Positions 25,925-34,695 of a stretch of DNA of 64,000 nucleotides are shown here, one piece after another. A program made the position numbers and the translations under genes. The notes under the pieces are model-generated. The model did not search any database, had not been told where the DNA came from, and saw only the letters and a program-made list of their open reading frames with translations. Each line of letters starts with the position of its first letter. Positions within the stretch are counted from its first letter, which is position 1. Source of the DNA: Sphingomonas_L flavalba_A (GTDB lineage Bacteria > Pseudomonadota > Alphaproteobacteria > Sphingomonadales > Sphingomonadaceae); NCBI RefSeq assembly GCF_047553045.1, contig NZ_CP180208.1, positions 1,736,001-1,800,000 of the forward strand, in the 5' to 3' direction.

Positions 25925-26231
25925 GAATAACTGAATAGGCCGTGAACGGTCAAGCGGTCGTGGTGTCGGGCGCGCTTACAACACGCGCATCGCGGCGGCA
26001 CGCATTTACCATTAAGCAGCGCTGAAAACCGCCAATCATTCCGACTGGCACAACGGCTGCATAGGATAAGGCGGTTCCAAAGCCGCGTAACTGAGCGGTG
26101 GGCCAGCTGCTAACCCGATCTCGCGCTGGCCCACCCTCACCCGTTTTCCCGACCCCGGAACTCTTCCAACAGCACCAACAAAAAGCGCGCAACGCATCGC
26201 GTCGCGCGCCCGGTAATTGTCGCCAGACGGT
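25925..26231. other. intergenic region between the BlaI-like operon and the Grx4 gene
   Basis: About 300 bp with no convincing coding frame and lower GC than its surroundings. It should hold the promoter of the BlaI-like gene on its left side, and any 3' region of the grx gene on its right. The only structure I see is the strong hairpin at 26097-26135. A tRNA was considered and not supported. Confidence 0.6.
26097..26135. other. strong 11-bp hairpin, possible terminator or small-RNA element
   Basis: GGTGGGCCAGC (26097-26107) and GCTGGCCCACC (26125-26135) are perfect inverted copies around a 17-nt loop. On the plus strand a short TTTT (in CCCGTTTTCCC) follows about 8 nt later; on the minus strand there is no U-run. 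It lies ~96 bp after the end of the Grx4 gene (read on the minus strand). It could terminate that transcript or be part of an untranslated small RNA. Confidence 0.45.
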
Positions 26232-26573
26232 TCAGCCGGCGGCGACGCCCTTATCGGCCATCAACTGCGCCAGCTCGCCGCTCTCATACATTTCGAGCAT
26301 GATGTCGGACCCGCCGACAAACTCACCCTTTACGTATAGCTGCGGGATCGTCGGCCAGTCGGAATAGGTCTTGATGCCCTGGCGGATGCCCTGATCTTGC
26401 AGCACATCGACGCTTTCATACACCACGCCGATCCGCTCCAGGATCGCGACGGCACGGCTGGAAAAACCGCATTGGGGAAACAGTGGCGTGCCCTTCATGA
26501 ACAGCAGCACATCATTGTCGGCCAGCAGAGTGCTGATCCGTGCCATTCCATCGTCCGTCATCGCATCATCCAT
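26232..26573 (-). CDS. grxD: monothiol glutaredoxin, Grx4 family
   Basis: A 113-residue monothiol glutaredoxin. It has the single-cysteine CGFS active site in FMKGTPLFPQCGFSSRAV and the glutathione-binding WPTIPQLYVKGEFVGGSDI. Proteins of this type carry a glutathione-bridged 2Fe-2S cluster as a homodimer or with BolA and deliver it in iron-sulfur assembly. The BolA gene lies 62 bp upstream on the same strand, which fits the known Grx4-BolA partnership. It is cytoplasmic. An in-frame ATG four codons into the frame (MTDDGMAR) is an alternative start. Confidence 0.94.
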   Translation of the reverse strand: MDDAMTDDGMARISTLLADNDVLLFMKGTPLFPQCGFSSRAVAILERIGVVYESVDVLQDQGIRQGIKTYSDWPTIPQLYVKGEFVGGSDIMLEMYESGELAQLMADKGVAAG

Positions 26574-26635
26574 CGCAAAATCCCCCTATACCCCCGACAC
26601 ATCGCCATGTCGGTACGCGAATTCAAGGGGGCGGG

Positions 26636-26869
26636 TCAGTCCGGCACCACGGTGGTCAGCTGCAACGCGTGCAGCGTGTCGCCCATATGCCCGCCCAACG
26701 CGGCATAGACCGCCTGATGCTGGCGCACCCGGGATACCCCACGAAAAGTCTCGCTGACCACCCGCGCCGCGTAGTGGTTGCCATCACCGGCCAGATCGGT
26801 GATCTCGACATCCGCGCCGGGTATTCCAGCACGGATCATCGCCGCGATCTCATCCGCTTCCATCGCCAT
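26636..26869 (-). CDS. BolA family protein
   Basis: A 77-residue BolA-like protein with the class II KH-like fold. It shows the conserved HYAARVVSETFRGVSRVRQHQAVYAALGG and a LHALQLTT tail, with the invariant histidine in VRQHQ. It partners monothiol glutaredoxin, whose gene follows. The start at 26869 (MAMEADEIAAM) begins 7 bp after the stop of the DUF1476 gene; further in-frame upstream residues overlap that gene and are not conserved. The arrangement DUF1476-BolA-Grx4 is a compact operon. Confidence 0.92.
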   Translation of the reverse strand: MAMEADEIAAMIRAGIPGADVEITDLAGDGNHYAARVVSETFRGVSRVRQHQAVYAALGGHMGDTLHALQLTTVVPD

Positions 26870-26876
26870 GACGCGC

Positions 26877-27203
26877 TCAGTTCTGCTCTTCGATGAACTG
26901 CCGCCGTGCCTCGACCGCCTTGGCCTCGATCGTCTGGCGGATCTCCGCATCGCTGATCTCGACCCCCGCCGACGTCAGGTCGCCAAGCAGCTTGCGGATC
27001 ACATCCTCGTCACCCGCCTCCTCGAAATCGGCCTGAACCACTGCCTTGGCATAGGCGTCCGCCTCCTCCGGCGTCAGCTTCATCTTTTCCGCCGCCCAGT
27101 GCCCGACCAACCGGTTGCGGCGCGCCGTAATCCGGAAAGCGACATCCTCATCGCGTGCGAACTTCGCTTCGAAGGCGCGCTGGCGCTCGTCAAATCCACT
27201 CAT
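26877..27203 (-). CDS. DUF1476 protein, F1-ATPase inhibitor zeta subunit
   Basis: A 108-residue helical protein of the DUF1476 family. In alphaproteobacteria this family is the zeta subunit, a natural inhibitor that blocks ATP hydrolysis by F1-ATPase through its N-terminal segment. The start MSGFDERQRAFEAKFARDED matches the inhibitory N-terminus, and the remainder is a four-helix body (KMKLTPEEADAYAKAVV...). The ATG at 27203 is chosen because the inhibitory segment begins there; a GTG-type upstream start at 27209 would add two residues. It is the first gene of the BolA-Grx4 group. Confidence 0.9.
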   Translation of the reverse strand: MSGFDERQRAFEAKFARDEDVAFRITARRNRLVGHWAAEKMKLTPEEADAYAKAVVQADFEEAGDEDVIRKLLGDLTSAGVEISDAEIRQTIEAKAVEARRQFIEEQN

Positions 27204-27266
27204 CACCAACTCCCCGTGTCAACCGTTCGCCCCCGAAATAGGGAGCGCCGACGGCCGGCGCAACGC

Positions 27267-28277
27267 CTAGCCGTTCGCCGGGTCGACGACCACCACCAGC
27301 TTGCCAATCGCCCCGCGCGCGCCAAGCCGGGCAATCGCCTCGCCGGCGCGCTCCAGCGGATAGGTGGCGGTGACGCGCGGGTGAATGCGTCCTTCGTCCC
27401 ACAACGCGAACAATGTCTCGACATGGGCGGCGTTGCCGTGCGGGTCGCGCGCGGCGAATGCCCCCCAGAACACGCCGCAGACATCGCAGCTTTTGAGCAA
27501 AGTCAGGTTGAGCGGCAGGCGCGGGATGCCGGCGGGGAAGCCGACGACCAGATAGCGCCCCTCCCAGCCGATCGCCCGCAATGCCGGTTCGGCATAGTCG
27601 CCACCGACCGGGTCGAGGACGACGTCGAACCCGCCGCGCCCGGCCTTGTCCTTGAACGCATCGGCCAGTGCCTTCGCCTGCGTCTTATCGAACGGCGCCC
27701 GGCCATAGATCAGCACGTCGTCCGCCCCGGCATCCCGCGCCGCCGCCGCCTTGTCGGCGTCCGACACGGCGGCAACCACCCGCGCGCCGAACGCCTTACC
27801 CAACTCCACGGTCGCCAGACCGACACCGCCCGCAGCACCCAGTACCAGCAGCGACTGCCCGGCTTTCAGCCGCCCACGGTCCAGCAACGCATGAATGGCG
27901 GTGGCATATGTCAGCAGCAACGCCGAGGCGGACACCATCGACACCTTGTCCGGCACGCGGAAACAGCGCGCCGCCGGGACCGCCACCTTTTCCGCCAGCC
28001 CGCCGGCGGAGGTCAGCGCGATTAGCCGGTCGCCGGCCCGCCAGCCACTGACGCCCTCACCCACCGCCTCGACAATGCCGGACACCTCACCACCCGGCGC
28101 AAACGGCCGCTCCGGCTTGAACTGGTACTTGTCCTCGATGATCAGCACATCAGGAAAGTTGATCGCGCAGGCGACCACCCGAACCAGCAATTCCCCGGCA
28201 CCGGCAACCGGCTCCGCGACATCGCTGAGCACCAGCGTTTCCGGCCCTCCGGGGGCAAGCGACAACAGCGCCTTCAT
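27267..28277 (-). CDS. NADPH:quinone oxidoreductase family protein (zinc-free MDR)
   Basis: A 336-residue medium-chain reductase/dehydrogenase without the zinc-ligand set of alcohol dehydrogenases, which places it with quinone oxidoreductases. It opens MKALLSLAPGGPETLVL. The N-terminal half holds the GroES-like domain (INFPDVLIIEDKYQFKPERPF), and the NADPH fold is at VLGAAGGVGLATVELGKAFGA. It would reduce quinones or unsaturated carbonyls with NADPH. The ATG at 28277 follows GGGAGAG. It lies between leuD and the DUF1476 gene, with no functional link evident. Confidence 0.9.
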   Translation of the reverse strand: MKALLSLAPGGPETLVLSDVAEPVAGAGELLVRVVACAINFPDVLIIEDKYQFKPERPFAPGGEVSGIVEAVGEGVSGWRAGDRLIALTSAGGLAEKVAVPAARCFRVPDKVSMVSASALLLTYATAIHALLDRGRLKAGQSLLVLGAAGGVGLATVELGKAFGARVVAAVSDADKAAAARDAGADDVLIYGRAPFDKTQAKALADAFKDKAGRGGFDVVLDPVGGDYAEPALRAIGWEGRYLVVGFPAGIPRLPLNLTLLKSCDVCGVFWGAFAARDPHGNAAHVETLFALWDEGRIHPRVTATYPLERAGEAIARLGARGAIGKLVVVVDPANG

Positions 28278-28363
28278 CCGTCTCTCCCGCAAATCAACGC
28301 AACCGGGGTAGCAAGCCGGGAACCCCGTTCAAAATCCGCTACGGCAGAGCCGCCACGTCGGGA

Positions 28364-28942
28364 CTACATCCAGGAGAATGCCTCGGCCCGGCGTGCCTCA
28401 TAGGCGCCGATCGCCCCGTCCATCTTCAGCGTCAGGCCGATCTCGTCCAGTCCGCCGAGCAGGCAGGCCTTGCGAAACGGGTCGATCTCGAAGGTGAAAC
28501 GGTCCTGGAACGGCGTAGTCACCGTCTGATGTTCCAGGTCGATGTCGATCGGGTCGGTCTTCGCGACCTCGAGCAGCCGGTCGATCGCCTCTTGCGGCAA
28601 CACCACCGCCAATATGCCGTTCTTGAACGCGTTACCCGAAAAGATATCGGAATAACTGGGAGCGATCACCGCCTGCACACCCATGTCGGCCAGTGCCCAC
28701 GCCGCATGCTCGCGGCTCGATCCGCACCCGAAATTGTCACCGGCGATCAGGATCGGCGCACCCGCATATTCGGGGTCGTCGAACACATTGCCCGGCTCGG
28801 CGCGCACGGTCTCGAACGCGCCCTTGCCCATGCCGCTGCGGCTGATCGTCTTCAGCCAGTGCGCCGGAATAATGATGTCGGTGTCAACATTCTTGGCGCC
28901 GAACGGATAGGCGCGACCGGAAATACGGTGGACCGGCTTCAT
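28364..28942 (-). CDS. leuD: 3-isopropylmalate dehydratase small subunit
   Basis: A 192-residue swivel-domain subunit of isopropylmalate isomerase in leucine synthesis. The family motifs NVDTDIIIPAHWLK and FGCGSSREHAAWAL are intact. It works with LeuC to convert 2- to 3-isopropylmalate. The ATG at 28942 overlaps the stop of a small upstream ORF by the classic ATGA; a GTG two codons further up (28948) is a weaker option. The order leuC, 39-codon ORF, leuD on the minus strand suggests one translationally coupled unit. Confidence 0.94.
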   Translation of the reverse strand: MKPVHRISGRAYPFGAKNVDTDIIIPAHWLKTISRSGMGKGAFETVRAEPGNVFDDPEYAGAPILIAGDNFGCGSSREHAAWALADMGVQAVIAPSYSDIFSGNAFKNGILAVVLPQEAIDRLLEVAKTDPIDIDLEHQTVTTPFQDRFTFEIDPFRKACLLGGLDEIGLTLKMDGAIGAYEARRAEAFSWM

Positions 28943-29058
28943 CGCCACGCCCCGCCGGCATAGCCGGTCACCGGCCGCTCAACCTTGGCGGAAGCGGCAT
29001 AGGCGGCCAGGCCACTGAGCGCGGCCCCGGCAATCAGCAGAAAAAGCGCCCGTTTCAT
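28939..29058 (-). CDS. small membrane or secreted peptide (39 aa) coupled between leuC and leuD
   Basis: A 39-codon frame starts with ATG at 29058, 4 bp after the leuC stop, with GGGGGTAAGG just upstream as ribosome site. It ends in TGA overlapping the leuD ATG by 4 bp. The peptide starts MKRALFLLIAGAALSGLAAY, a basic end plus a hydrophobic helix. An A-S-A stretch follows that could be a signal peptidase site, leaving a ~15-residue tail (KVERPVTGYAGGAWR). I recognise no family. The tight fit on both sides argues that it is translated. It may serve mainly to couple leuD translation to leuC, or encode a tiny membrane protein. Confidence 0.7.
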   Translation of the reverse strand: MKRALFLLIAGAALSGLAAYAASAKVERPVTGYAGGAWR

Positions 29059-29062
29059 CGCC

Positions 29063-30499
29063 TTACCCCCTCATCAATTCGCGCACGTCGGTCAACCGTC
29101 CGGTCACCGCCGCCGCTGCCGCCATCGCCGGCGACAGCAGGTGGGTCCGCGCACCCGGCCCCTGCCGGCCAACGAAGTTGCGGTTGGACGTCGACGCGCA
29201 ACGCTCTCCCGCCGGCACCTTGTCCGGGTTCATCGCCAGGCACATCGAGCAGCCAGCCTCGCGCCACTCGAAACCAGCCTCGGTGAAGATGCGGTCAAGT
29301 CCCTCTTCCTCCGCCTGGCGCTTGACCAGGCCGGAGCCGGGGACAACCAACGCCTGCCGCACGCCGCTGGCGACGCGGCGGCCCTTCACCACACCGGCGG
29401 CGGAGCGCAGGTCCTCGATCCGGCTGTTGGTGCAACTGCCGATGAAGATGTTTTCGATCGCCACGTCCTGCATGCGCTGACCCGGCACCAGTCCCATATA
29501 GGCCAGCGCCCGGCGCGCCGCCTCGCGCTTCGACGGGTCGGGAAAACTGTCGGGATCGGGCACGGTGCCGGCGATCGGCACCACATCCTCCGGGCTGGTG
29601 CCCCAGGTGACATTGGGCGCGATCTCGGCCGCGTCGACCAGAACGGTGCGGTCGTAAACTGCGCCGGGATCGGACGGCAACGTCCGCCACCACGCCATCG
29701 CCCTGGCCCACGCCTCACCCGCAGGCGCCATCGGGCGCCCTTCCAGATAGGCATAGGTCTTGTCGTCCGGCGCGATCAGCCCGGCGCGGGCGCCACCCTC
29801 GATCGACATGTTGGCAACGGTCAGCCGTCCTTCGATCGACATATCGCGGATCGCCGAACCGGTATATTCGATGACATAGCCGGTGCCGCCGGCGGCGCCG
29901 ATCCGCCCGATCACTTCCAGGATCAGGTCTTTCGCCGTCACGCCGAAACCCAGCGTACCGTCGATCCGCACCTCCATGGTCTTCGACCGCTTCAGCAACA
30001 GCGTCTGGGTAGCAAGGACATGCTCGACCTCGCTGGTGCCAATGCCGAAGGCCAGCGCGCCCAGCGCGCCGTGCGCGGCGGTATGGCTGTCGCCGCACAC
30101 CAGCGTCGTGCCCGGCAGGGTGAAGCCCTGTTCCGGCCCGACGACGTGGACAATACCCTGTTCGGGCGCGAGCGCGTCGAAATAGCGGATGCCGAATGCG
30201 CGGGTATTCTGTTCCAGCGCGGCGAGTTGATCCGCGCTTTCCCGATCGGTGATCGGCAACCGGTGGCCGACGGCGTCCACCCGGGCCGTCGTCGGCAGGT
30301 TATGATCGGGAACGGCCAGCGTCAGGTCCGGCCGGCGCACCTTGCGCCCGGCGACGCGAAGCCCCTCGAATGCCTGCGGACTGGTCACCTCGTGGACAAG
30401 GTGACGGTCGATATAGATCAGGCTGGTGCCGTCGTCGCGCGTCTCGACAACGTGTGCGTCCCAGATTTTCTCGTAAAGGGTGCGGGGCTTGCTGGTCAT
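29063..30499 (-). CDS. leuC: 3-isopropylmalate dehydratase large subunit
   Basis: A 478-residue aconitase-family subunit of isopropylmalate isomerase in leucine synthesis. It binds a 4Fe-4S cluster; cysteine segments are IFIGSCTNSRIEDLR and EAGCSMCLAMNPD. Other signatures are VCGDSHTAAHGALGALAFGIGTSEVEHV and the N-terminal TLYEKIWDAHVV. The length is normal. The gene starts at ATG 30499, with a 47-bp gap to the serine hydrolase gene upstream. It ends 4 bp before the small coupled ORF that leads to leuD. Confidence 0.95.
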   Translation of the reverse strand: MTSKPRTLYEKIWDAHVVETRDDGTSLIYIDRHLVHEVTSPQAFEGLRVAGRKVRRPDLTLAVPDHNLPTTARVDAVGHRLPITDRESADQLAALEQNTRAFGIRYFDALAPEQGIVHVVGPEQGFTLPGTTLVCGDSHTAAHGALGALAFGIGTSEVEHVLATQTLLLKRSKTMEVRIDGTLGFGVTAKDLILEVIGRIGAAGGTGYVIEYTGSAIRDMSIEGRLTVANMSIEGGARAGLIAPDDKTYAYLEGRPMAPAGEAWARAMAWWRTLPSDPGAVYDRTVLVDAAEIAPNVTWGTSPEDVVPIAGTVPDPDSFPDPSKREAARRALAYMGLVPGQRMQDVAIENIFIGSCTNSRIEDLRSAAGVVKGRRVASGVRQALVVPGSGLVKRQAEEEGLDRIFTEAGFEWREAGCSMCLAMNPDKVPAGERCASTSNRNFVGRQGPGARTHLLSPAMAAAAAVTGRLTDVRELMRG

Positions 30500-30546
30500 G
30501 ACGGCGGGGCCTTAACCGGTTAACGCCGGCGAGGGAAGCCGGACGG

Positions 30547-31812
30547 TCACCGTGCGCTTATCGTCGCGCGGCCCCCCGTCCCGCCATCCAGGCGCAACCA
30601 GTCGCGGTCGCCCAGCCCATAGAGCATGTCGAGCACCTCCAGCTGAATACGGCCGGGCGCCCCGCTCTGCGAATTCCACAGCACCGCCACACCGGCACGG
30701 GCGCGCGGATCGAACAATATGGTCGAGCGATAACCACGCACCGCCCCCTGATGGCCAATCAGCCGGCGCCCCTCGAAATCATAGTCGCGCCAGCCGAGCG
30801 CGTAGCGCGACGCGCCCATCGCACGGGCAAAGGGCGTGCTGCGCCGTTCGGTGTCGACCCGCGCCATATGCGCCGTGTCCAGCACCGCCGGCGACACCAC
30901 CCGCGGCGTCAGGCCGATCTGCGCGCGCATCCACAGCGCCAGGTCCATGATCGAACTGTTGACCCCGCCCGCGGCCGGCACCCGGTAATACGGGTCCTCG
31001 ACCGAAACCGTCGTTCGCCCGACATGCGGCCGCGCCCAGCTTTTGGATGCCATCAGGCCGATGCGGGTCAGGCTGGCGTCCTGCATGCCGAGCGGGCGGA
31101 ACAGTCGGTCGCGCACCTCCTCGGCATAGGGACGGCCGGTCACCGCTTCCACCACCTCGCTGGCGGAATCGAACGCGACATTCTGATAGCTGTGGCAGGT
31201 GCCCGGCTGGCACAGCGCCGACAGCCCACCAAGCGACGCCCGGATCACGCGCGGGTCCTGCCCGCCTTCCAGCCGGTCGTCGAACGCATTGTGGCTAAGC
31301 CCGACGCGGTGGGACAATATGTCGGCGACCGTCGCGATCTGTTCGCCACCGCGCGGCAGGCGCAATGTCTTGGAATAGCGCGCGATCGGGTCATCGAGAG
31401 ACAGCTTGCCTTCCGCCGCCAGTTCGGCGACCAGCGTACCTGCCACCCCCTTCGACAGCGACGCCCAGCGAAAAACGGTGCGAACGCCGACCGGCTCCGC
31501 GCCCTTTGCCTCGGTCAGGCCATAGCCTTTGACAAAGCTGATCTCGCCATTCTCGATGATCGCGATCGCCATGCCGACCATATCCGGTCGCTCGACAAGC
31601 TGGCGAAGCCGCTGGTCGAGCAGCGCATAGTCGATGCGACTGGGTGCCCGCAGCAGCGCCGGATCAGCGGCGATCGCCTCCCGGGCGAAAGGCAGATGCG
31701 GCGGCTGGGCCTCAACCTGGGCGGACGCACTGGACCGCGCGCCGGTCACCACCAGCGCGGCCGCGGCGCCAATTGCCCCCGCCGCCACCAGCAGCGGACG
31801 CGCTCCGCGCAT
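30547..31812 (-). CDS. serine hydrolase, beta-lactamase class C-like
   Basis: A ~421-residue exported hydrolase of the class C beta-lactamase/esterase superfamily. It has an N-terminal signal or anchor segment (LLVAAGAIGAAAALVVTGA). The catalytic motifs are SLSK near residue 119 (SxxK), Y-x-N as SYQN near residue 209, and a third box near GHQGAVRGYRST. Such proteins include D-aminopeptidases, esterases and peptidoglycan-acting enzymes, and true lactamase activity is not implied. The start is uncertain: ATG 31812 has AAGGA at good spacing; ATG 31827 or GTG 31833 would add 5 or 7 residues. An AT-rich stretch (about 31850-31925) lies just upstream. Confidence 0.85.
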   Translation of the reverse strand: MRGARPLLVAAGAIGAAAALVVTGARSSASAQVEAQPPHLPFAREAIAADPALLRAPSRIDYALLDQRLRQLVERPDMVGMAIAIIENGEISFVKGYGLTEAKGAEPVGVRTVFRWASLSKGVAGTLVAELAAEGKLSLDDPIARYSKTLRLPRGGEQIATVADILSHRVGLSHNAFDDRLEGGQDPRVIRASLGGLSALCQPGTCHSYQNVAFDSASEVVEAVTGRPYAEEVRDRLFRPLGMQDASLTRIGLMASKSWARPHVGRTTVSVEDPYYRVPAAGGVNSSIMDLALWMRAQIGLTPRVVSPAVLDTAHMARVDTERRSTPFARAMGASRYALGWRDYDFEGRRLIGHQGAVRGYRSTILFDPRARAGVAVLWNSQSGAPGRIQLEVLDMLYGLGDRDWLRLDGGTGGRATISAR

Positions 31813-31962
31813 ATAGTCCTTCCACATCCCCACGCTCTTCGCGACCCTGTTATAGACGTCTCGAATGCTCAGGAATCAGATAATTGCACCAATTTCAAGA
31901 CAAAGTATGAAAACTTACGCCAGCCCGAGTCCGGCGCGGGACCAACGCCATGAGACCGTCGT

Positions 31963-32597
<635 letters not shown>

Positions 32598-32598
<1 letters not shown>

Positions 32599-33503
32599 TA
32601 TTTTGCTCCTTCGGTGGCAGCTACGGTAGCGGGGTCGGACCAGCGCCTGTCCGACGGAAAGACATCGTCAAAGCCGCCCTTCAGCGCGCTTCCGTAAACC
32701 GGGTTCGGCAGCAGGAACCAGCCGCGCCCCCACAGCGCGGCGATCGGACCGGTCGCCGCTGCCGCGCGGCGTTCGGCAACGGACGGAATCGCCGCGAACA
32801 GGTCGCTGAAATCGCCAAGCTGGTCGCCGGCCATTGCGATCACGCAGAATTTGGCGGCAATCGTCGCCCGCCGCCCATCCTTCGCCGACCCGCCCGTATC
32901 ATCACCGGCCAGGAACAGCGTCTGGCCGTGGACGGCATTGCCCAGCCCGGCGGTGCGCAGCGCATAGGCGGTCCACGCGGCGTTGGCCGCCGCGCGGTTG
33001 GAATTGAACACGACGGTTACACCCGCCTTGCGCAGCGCGTTGACCGCCGCCACCGCGCCCGGCGCGGCAACGACCTTGTCGGCACCGCTTTGTTCCCAGC
33101 GCGCCCAACGATCCGGGTCAAATGGCGCGCCGCGCACAGACTCGTCATAAACATAGCCGAGGTTGAGCAACACCGTTTCGTCGATGTCGAAGACCACCGC
33201 CGGCGGCCTGTCGCCGCAGCGGACGAACCCCGGCGCAGCCAGCGTCGTACCGGGGGCCAGCACGACGCTGTCTTCCGGGTTTCCGCCTCGATTGACGACG
33301 ACATGGTCGACCAGCGCCTGCCAGGCCTGAACGCCCAGCGCCGCCGCCTCGCCCGACCCGAAGAGATATTGCACCGCTGCCGGCGGTGCCGCCGGCGCCG
33401 CTGGAACCGGTTCCGGCGCACCGCCCATCCCCGTCGCGCAGGCCGACAGCAGCAGGCCGAGGCCAGCGCCTGCGAATGCCCGGCCGGGCAACGCCGGGAT
33501 CAC
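32598..33503 (-). CDS. HAD family acid phosphatase, e(P4)-like lipoprotein
   Basis: A 301-residue HAD phosphatase of the class B/class C acid phosphatase type (PF03767). It carries a lipoprotein signal (AGLGLLLSACATG, lipobox LSAC). The nucleophile motif DxDxT reads VVFDIDETVLL, motif II is in TVVFNSNRAAANAAW, and the C-terminal acidic loop is AGDQLGDFSDLF. Relatives (lipoprotein e) dephosphorylate NMN and other mononucleotides at the outer membrane. The start is GTG at 33503, overlapping the scoA stop by 4 bp (GTGA) with GAGG upstream. The stop overlaps scoB by one base. Lying coupled inside a CoA-transferase operon is unusual. Confidence 0.85.
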
Positions 33504-34207
33504 GCTGCCTCGCGCTGACGGACGGTGCGAAACTCGATCGGCTTGTCGTATGGCGCGCCCAGGATCAGGCGGTTGACGAAAATGCCGGGCAAATGGATGT
33601 GATCCGGGTCGAGCGCGCCGACCGGCACGATCTCCTCGACCTCCGCGATACAAATCTTGCCGGCGGTCGCCATCGGCTGGTTGAAATTGCGCGCGGTCTT
33701 GCGAAACACCAGATTGCCGGCCTCATCGGCCTTCCAGCCTTTGACGACCGCGAGGTCGGCGCGAATACCACGCTCCAGCACATAGGTCTCGCCGTCGAAT
33801 TCCTTCAGCTCCTTGCCCTCGGCCGCCAGCGTGCCGACGCCGGTACGGGTGTAGAAACCGGGAATACCCGCGCCGCCAGCACGGCAGCGTTCGGCCAGTG
33901 TTCCCTGCGGGCAGAATTCAACCTCAAGCTCGCCTGCCAGAAACTGCCGCTCGAACTCCTTGTTCTCGCCGACGTAGGAGGCGACCATTTTGGCGATCTG
34001 ACGGCTGCGCAGCAGCTTGCCCAGCCCTTGACCATCGATGCCGGCATTGTTGGACACGCAGGTCAGCCGCTTGGTACCGGCCGCCTCGATCGCGTCGATC
34101 AGCCGGACCGGCACGCCACACAAACCGAATCCGCCGGCGCAGATCGTCATCCCGTCAAACAGCACGCCGTCCAGTGCCGCCGCCGCGTCAGAATAGAGCT
34201 TCTTCAC
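33500..34207 (-). CDS. scoA: 3-oxoacid CoA-transferase subunit A
   Basis: A 235-residue alpha subunit of succinyl-CoA:3-ketoacid CoA-transferase. The family glycine motif is GGFGLCGVPVRLIDAI; ADLAVVKGWKADEAGNLVFRKTARNFN follows in the second half. It forms the CoA-binding half of the enzyme with subunit B, feeding ketone bodies or short 3-oxoacids into acetyl-CoA metabolism. The start is GTG at 34207 with AAGGA upstream. The partner scoB is encoded about 900 bp downstream, after the acid phosphatase gene. Upstream is a ~240-bp gap that carries the csbD terminator and an overlapping palindrome. Confidence 0.93.
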   Translation of the reverse strand: MKKLYSDAAAALDGVLFDGMTICAGGFGLCGVPVRLIDAIEAAGTKRLTCVSNNAGIDGQGLGKLLRSRQIAKMVASYVGENKEFERQFLAGELEVEFCPQGTLAERCRAGGAGIPGFYTRTGVGTLAAEGKELKEFDGETYVLERGIRADLAVVKGWKADEAGNLVFRKTARNFNQPMATAGKICIAEVEEIVPVGALDPDHIHLPGIFVNRLILGAPYDKPIEFRTVRQREAA

Positions 34208-34318
34208 GAAAACATCCTTCGACTGCTGCTATCTGATCGGCAATTAAGCGCGCCGGTGCCACCGGTCAAATCCGGCAGCGGGCCGTGCCAACATGCGGAA
34301 AGCGCGTTGCGATTTGAT

Positions 34319-34340
34319 GGTGCCATGGCGCCATGGCGCC
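34319..34340. repeat. overlapping GC palindromes upstream of scoA
   Basis: A 22-bp stretch made of two copies of a 14-bp palindromic unit that overlap by six bases. The second unit, GGCGCCATGGCGCC (34327-34340), is a perfect palindrome, and the first (GGTGCCATGGCGCC, 34319-34332) differs by one base. It lies ~110 bp upstream of scoA. It could be an operator or just a GC-rich repeat. No matching site was noticed elsewhere in the window. Confidence 0.5.
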
Positions 34341-34395
34341 CCACCCCCCACTATCTGCGCGGGGGGTTGAAACGTCGAAAATGCGCCAGAATCGA

Positions 34396-34428
34396 ACGGG
34401 CCGCCCGGCACTGTGCCGCGCGGCCCGT
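34396..34428 (-). terminator. long hairpin downstream of csbD
   Basis: The arms 34396-34410 and 34414-34428 form a 15-bp stem with one mismatch and a 3-nt loop. It starts 21 bp after the csbD stop on the minus strand. The U-tract that should follow is weak (TTCGATTCTGG), so this is a probable, not classical, terminator of the csbD transcript. It also separates csbD from the scoA operon. Confidence 0.55.
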
Positions 34429-34449
34429 CCCTAAGTCCGGCGAATGCGC

Positions 34450-34632
34450 TCAGATCTTGTCGCCCAGCGCACCCTTCACGGCACCAGCCGCCTTCTGCGC
34501 CTTGCCGCGTACCTGCTGACCAACGCCCTCGGCCGCCAGCTTATCGTTGTCGGTATGCTTGCCAATCGTCTGCTTGGCCTTGCCGATGGCTTCGTTGGCC
34601 GCGCCCTTGGCCTTGTCGATCATCTCGCCCAT
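34450..34632 (-). CDS. CsbD family stress-response protein
   Basis: A 60-residue, highly charged, Gly/Ala/Lys-rich protein of the CsbD family, found in general stress regulons; its molecular role is unknown. The typical repeated pattern is visible as DKAKGAANEAIGKAKQTIG and VRGKAQKAAGAVKG. It is probably soluble and disordered or helical. GAGGAG lies about 8 nt upstream of the ATG at 34632. A long hairpin just after the stop is the likely end of the transcript. In sphingomonads such genes are often under EcfG control; I did not find a clear EcfG site here. Confidence 0.85.
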   Translation of the reverse strand: MGEMIDKAKGAANEAIGKAKQTIGKHTDNDKLAAEGVGQQVRGKAQKAAGAVKGALGDKI

Positions 34633-34695
34633 TACGCATGCTCCTCAATACGGGGTAGGCCTGCATAACGGACGGGCGACATCTCTTGTTCCACG

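Noticed and set aside
26041..26135. Possible tRNA or structured RNA in the Grx4-BlaI gap
   Set aside because: No acceptor/T-arm pattern could be built; only the single hairpin is supported.
25514..31812. Beta-lactam resistance module from the BlaI/M56 pair and the serine hydrolase
   Set aside because: The hydrolase is about 5 kb away, is not adjacent to the repressor, and has class C-like motifs shared with many esterases; the M56 protein lacks the penicillin-sensing domain.
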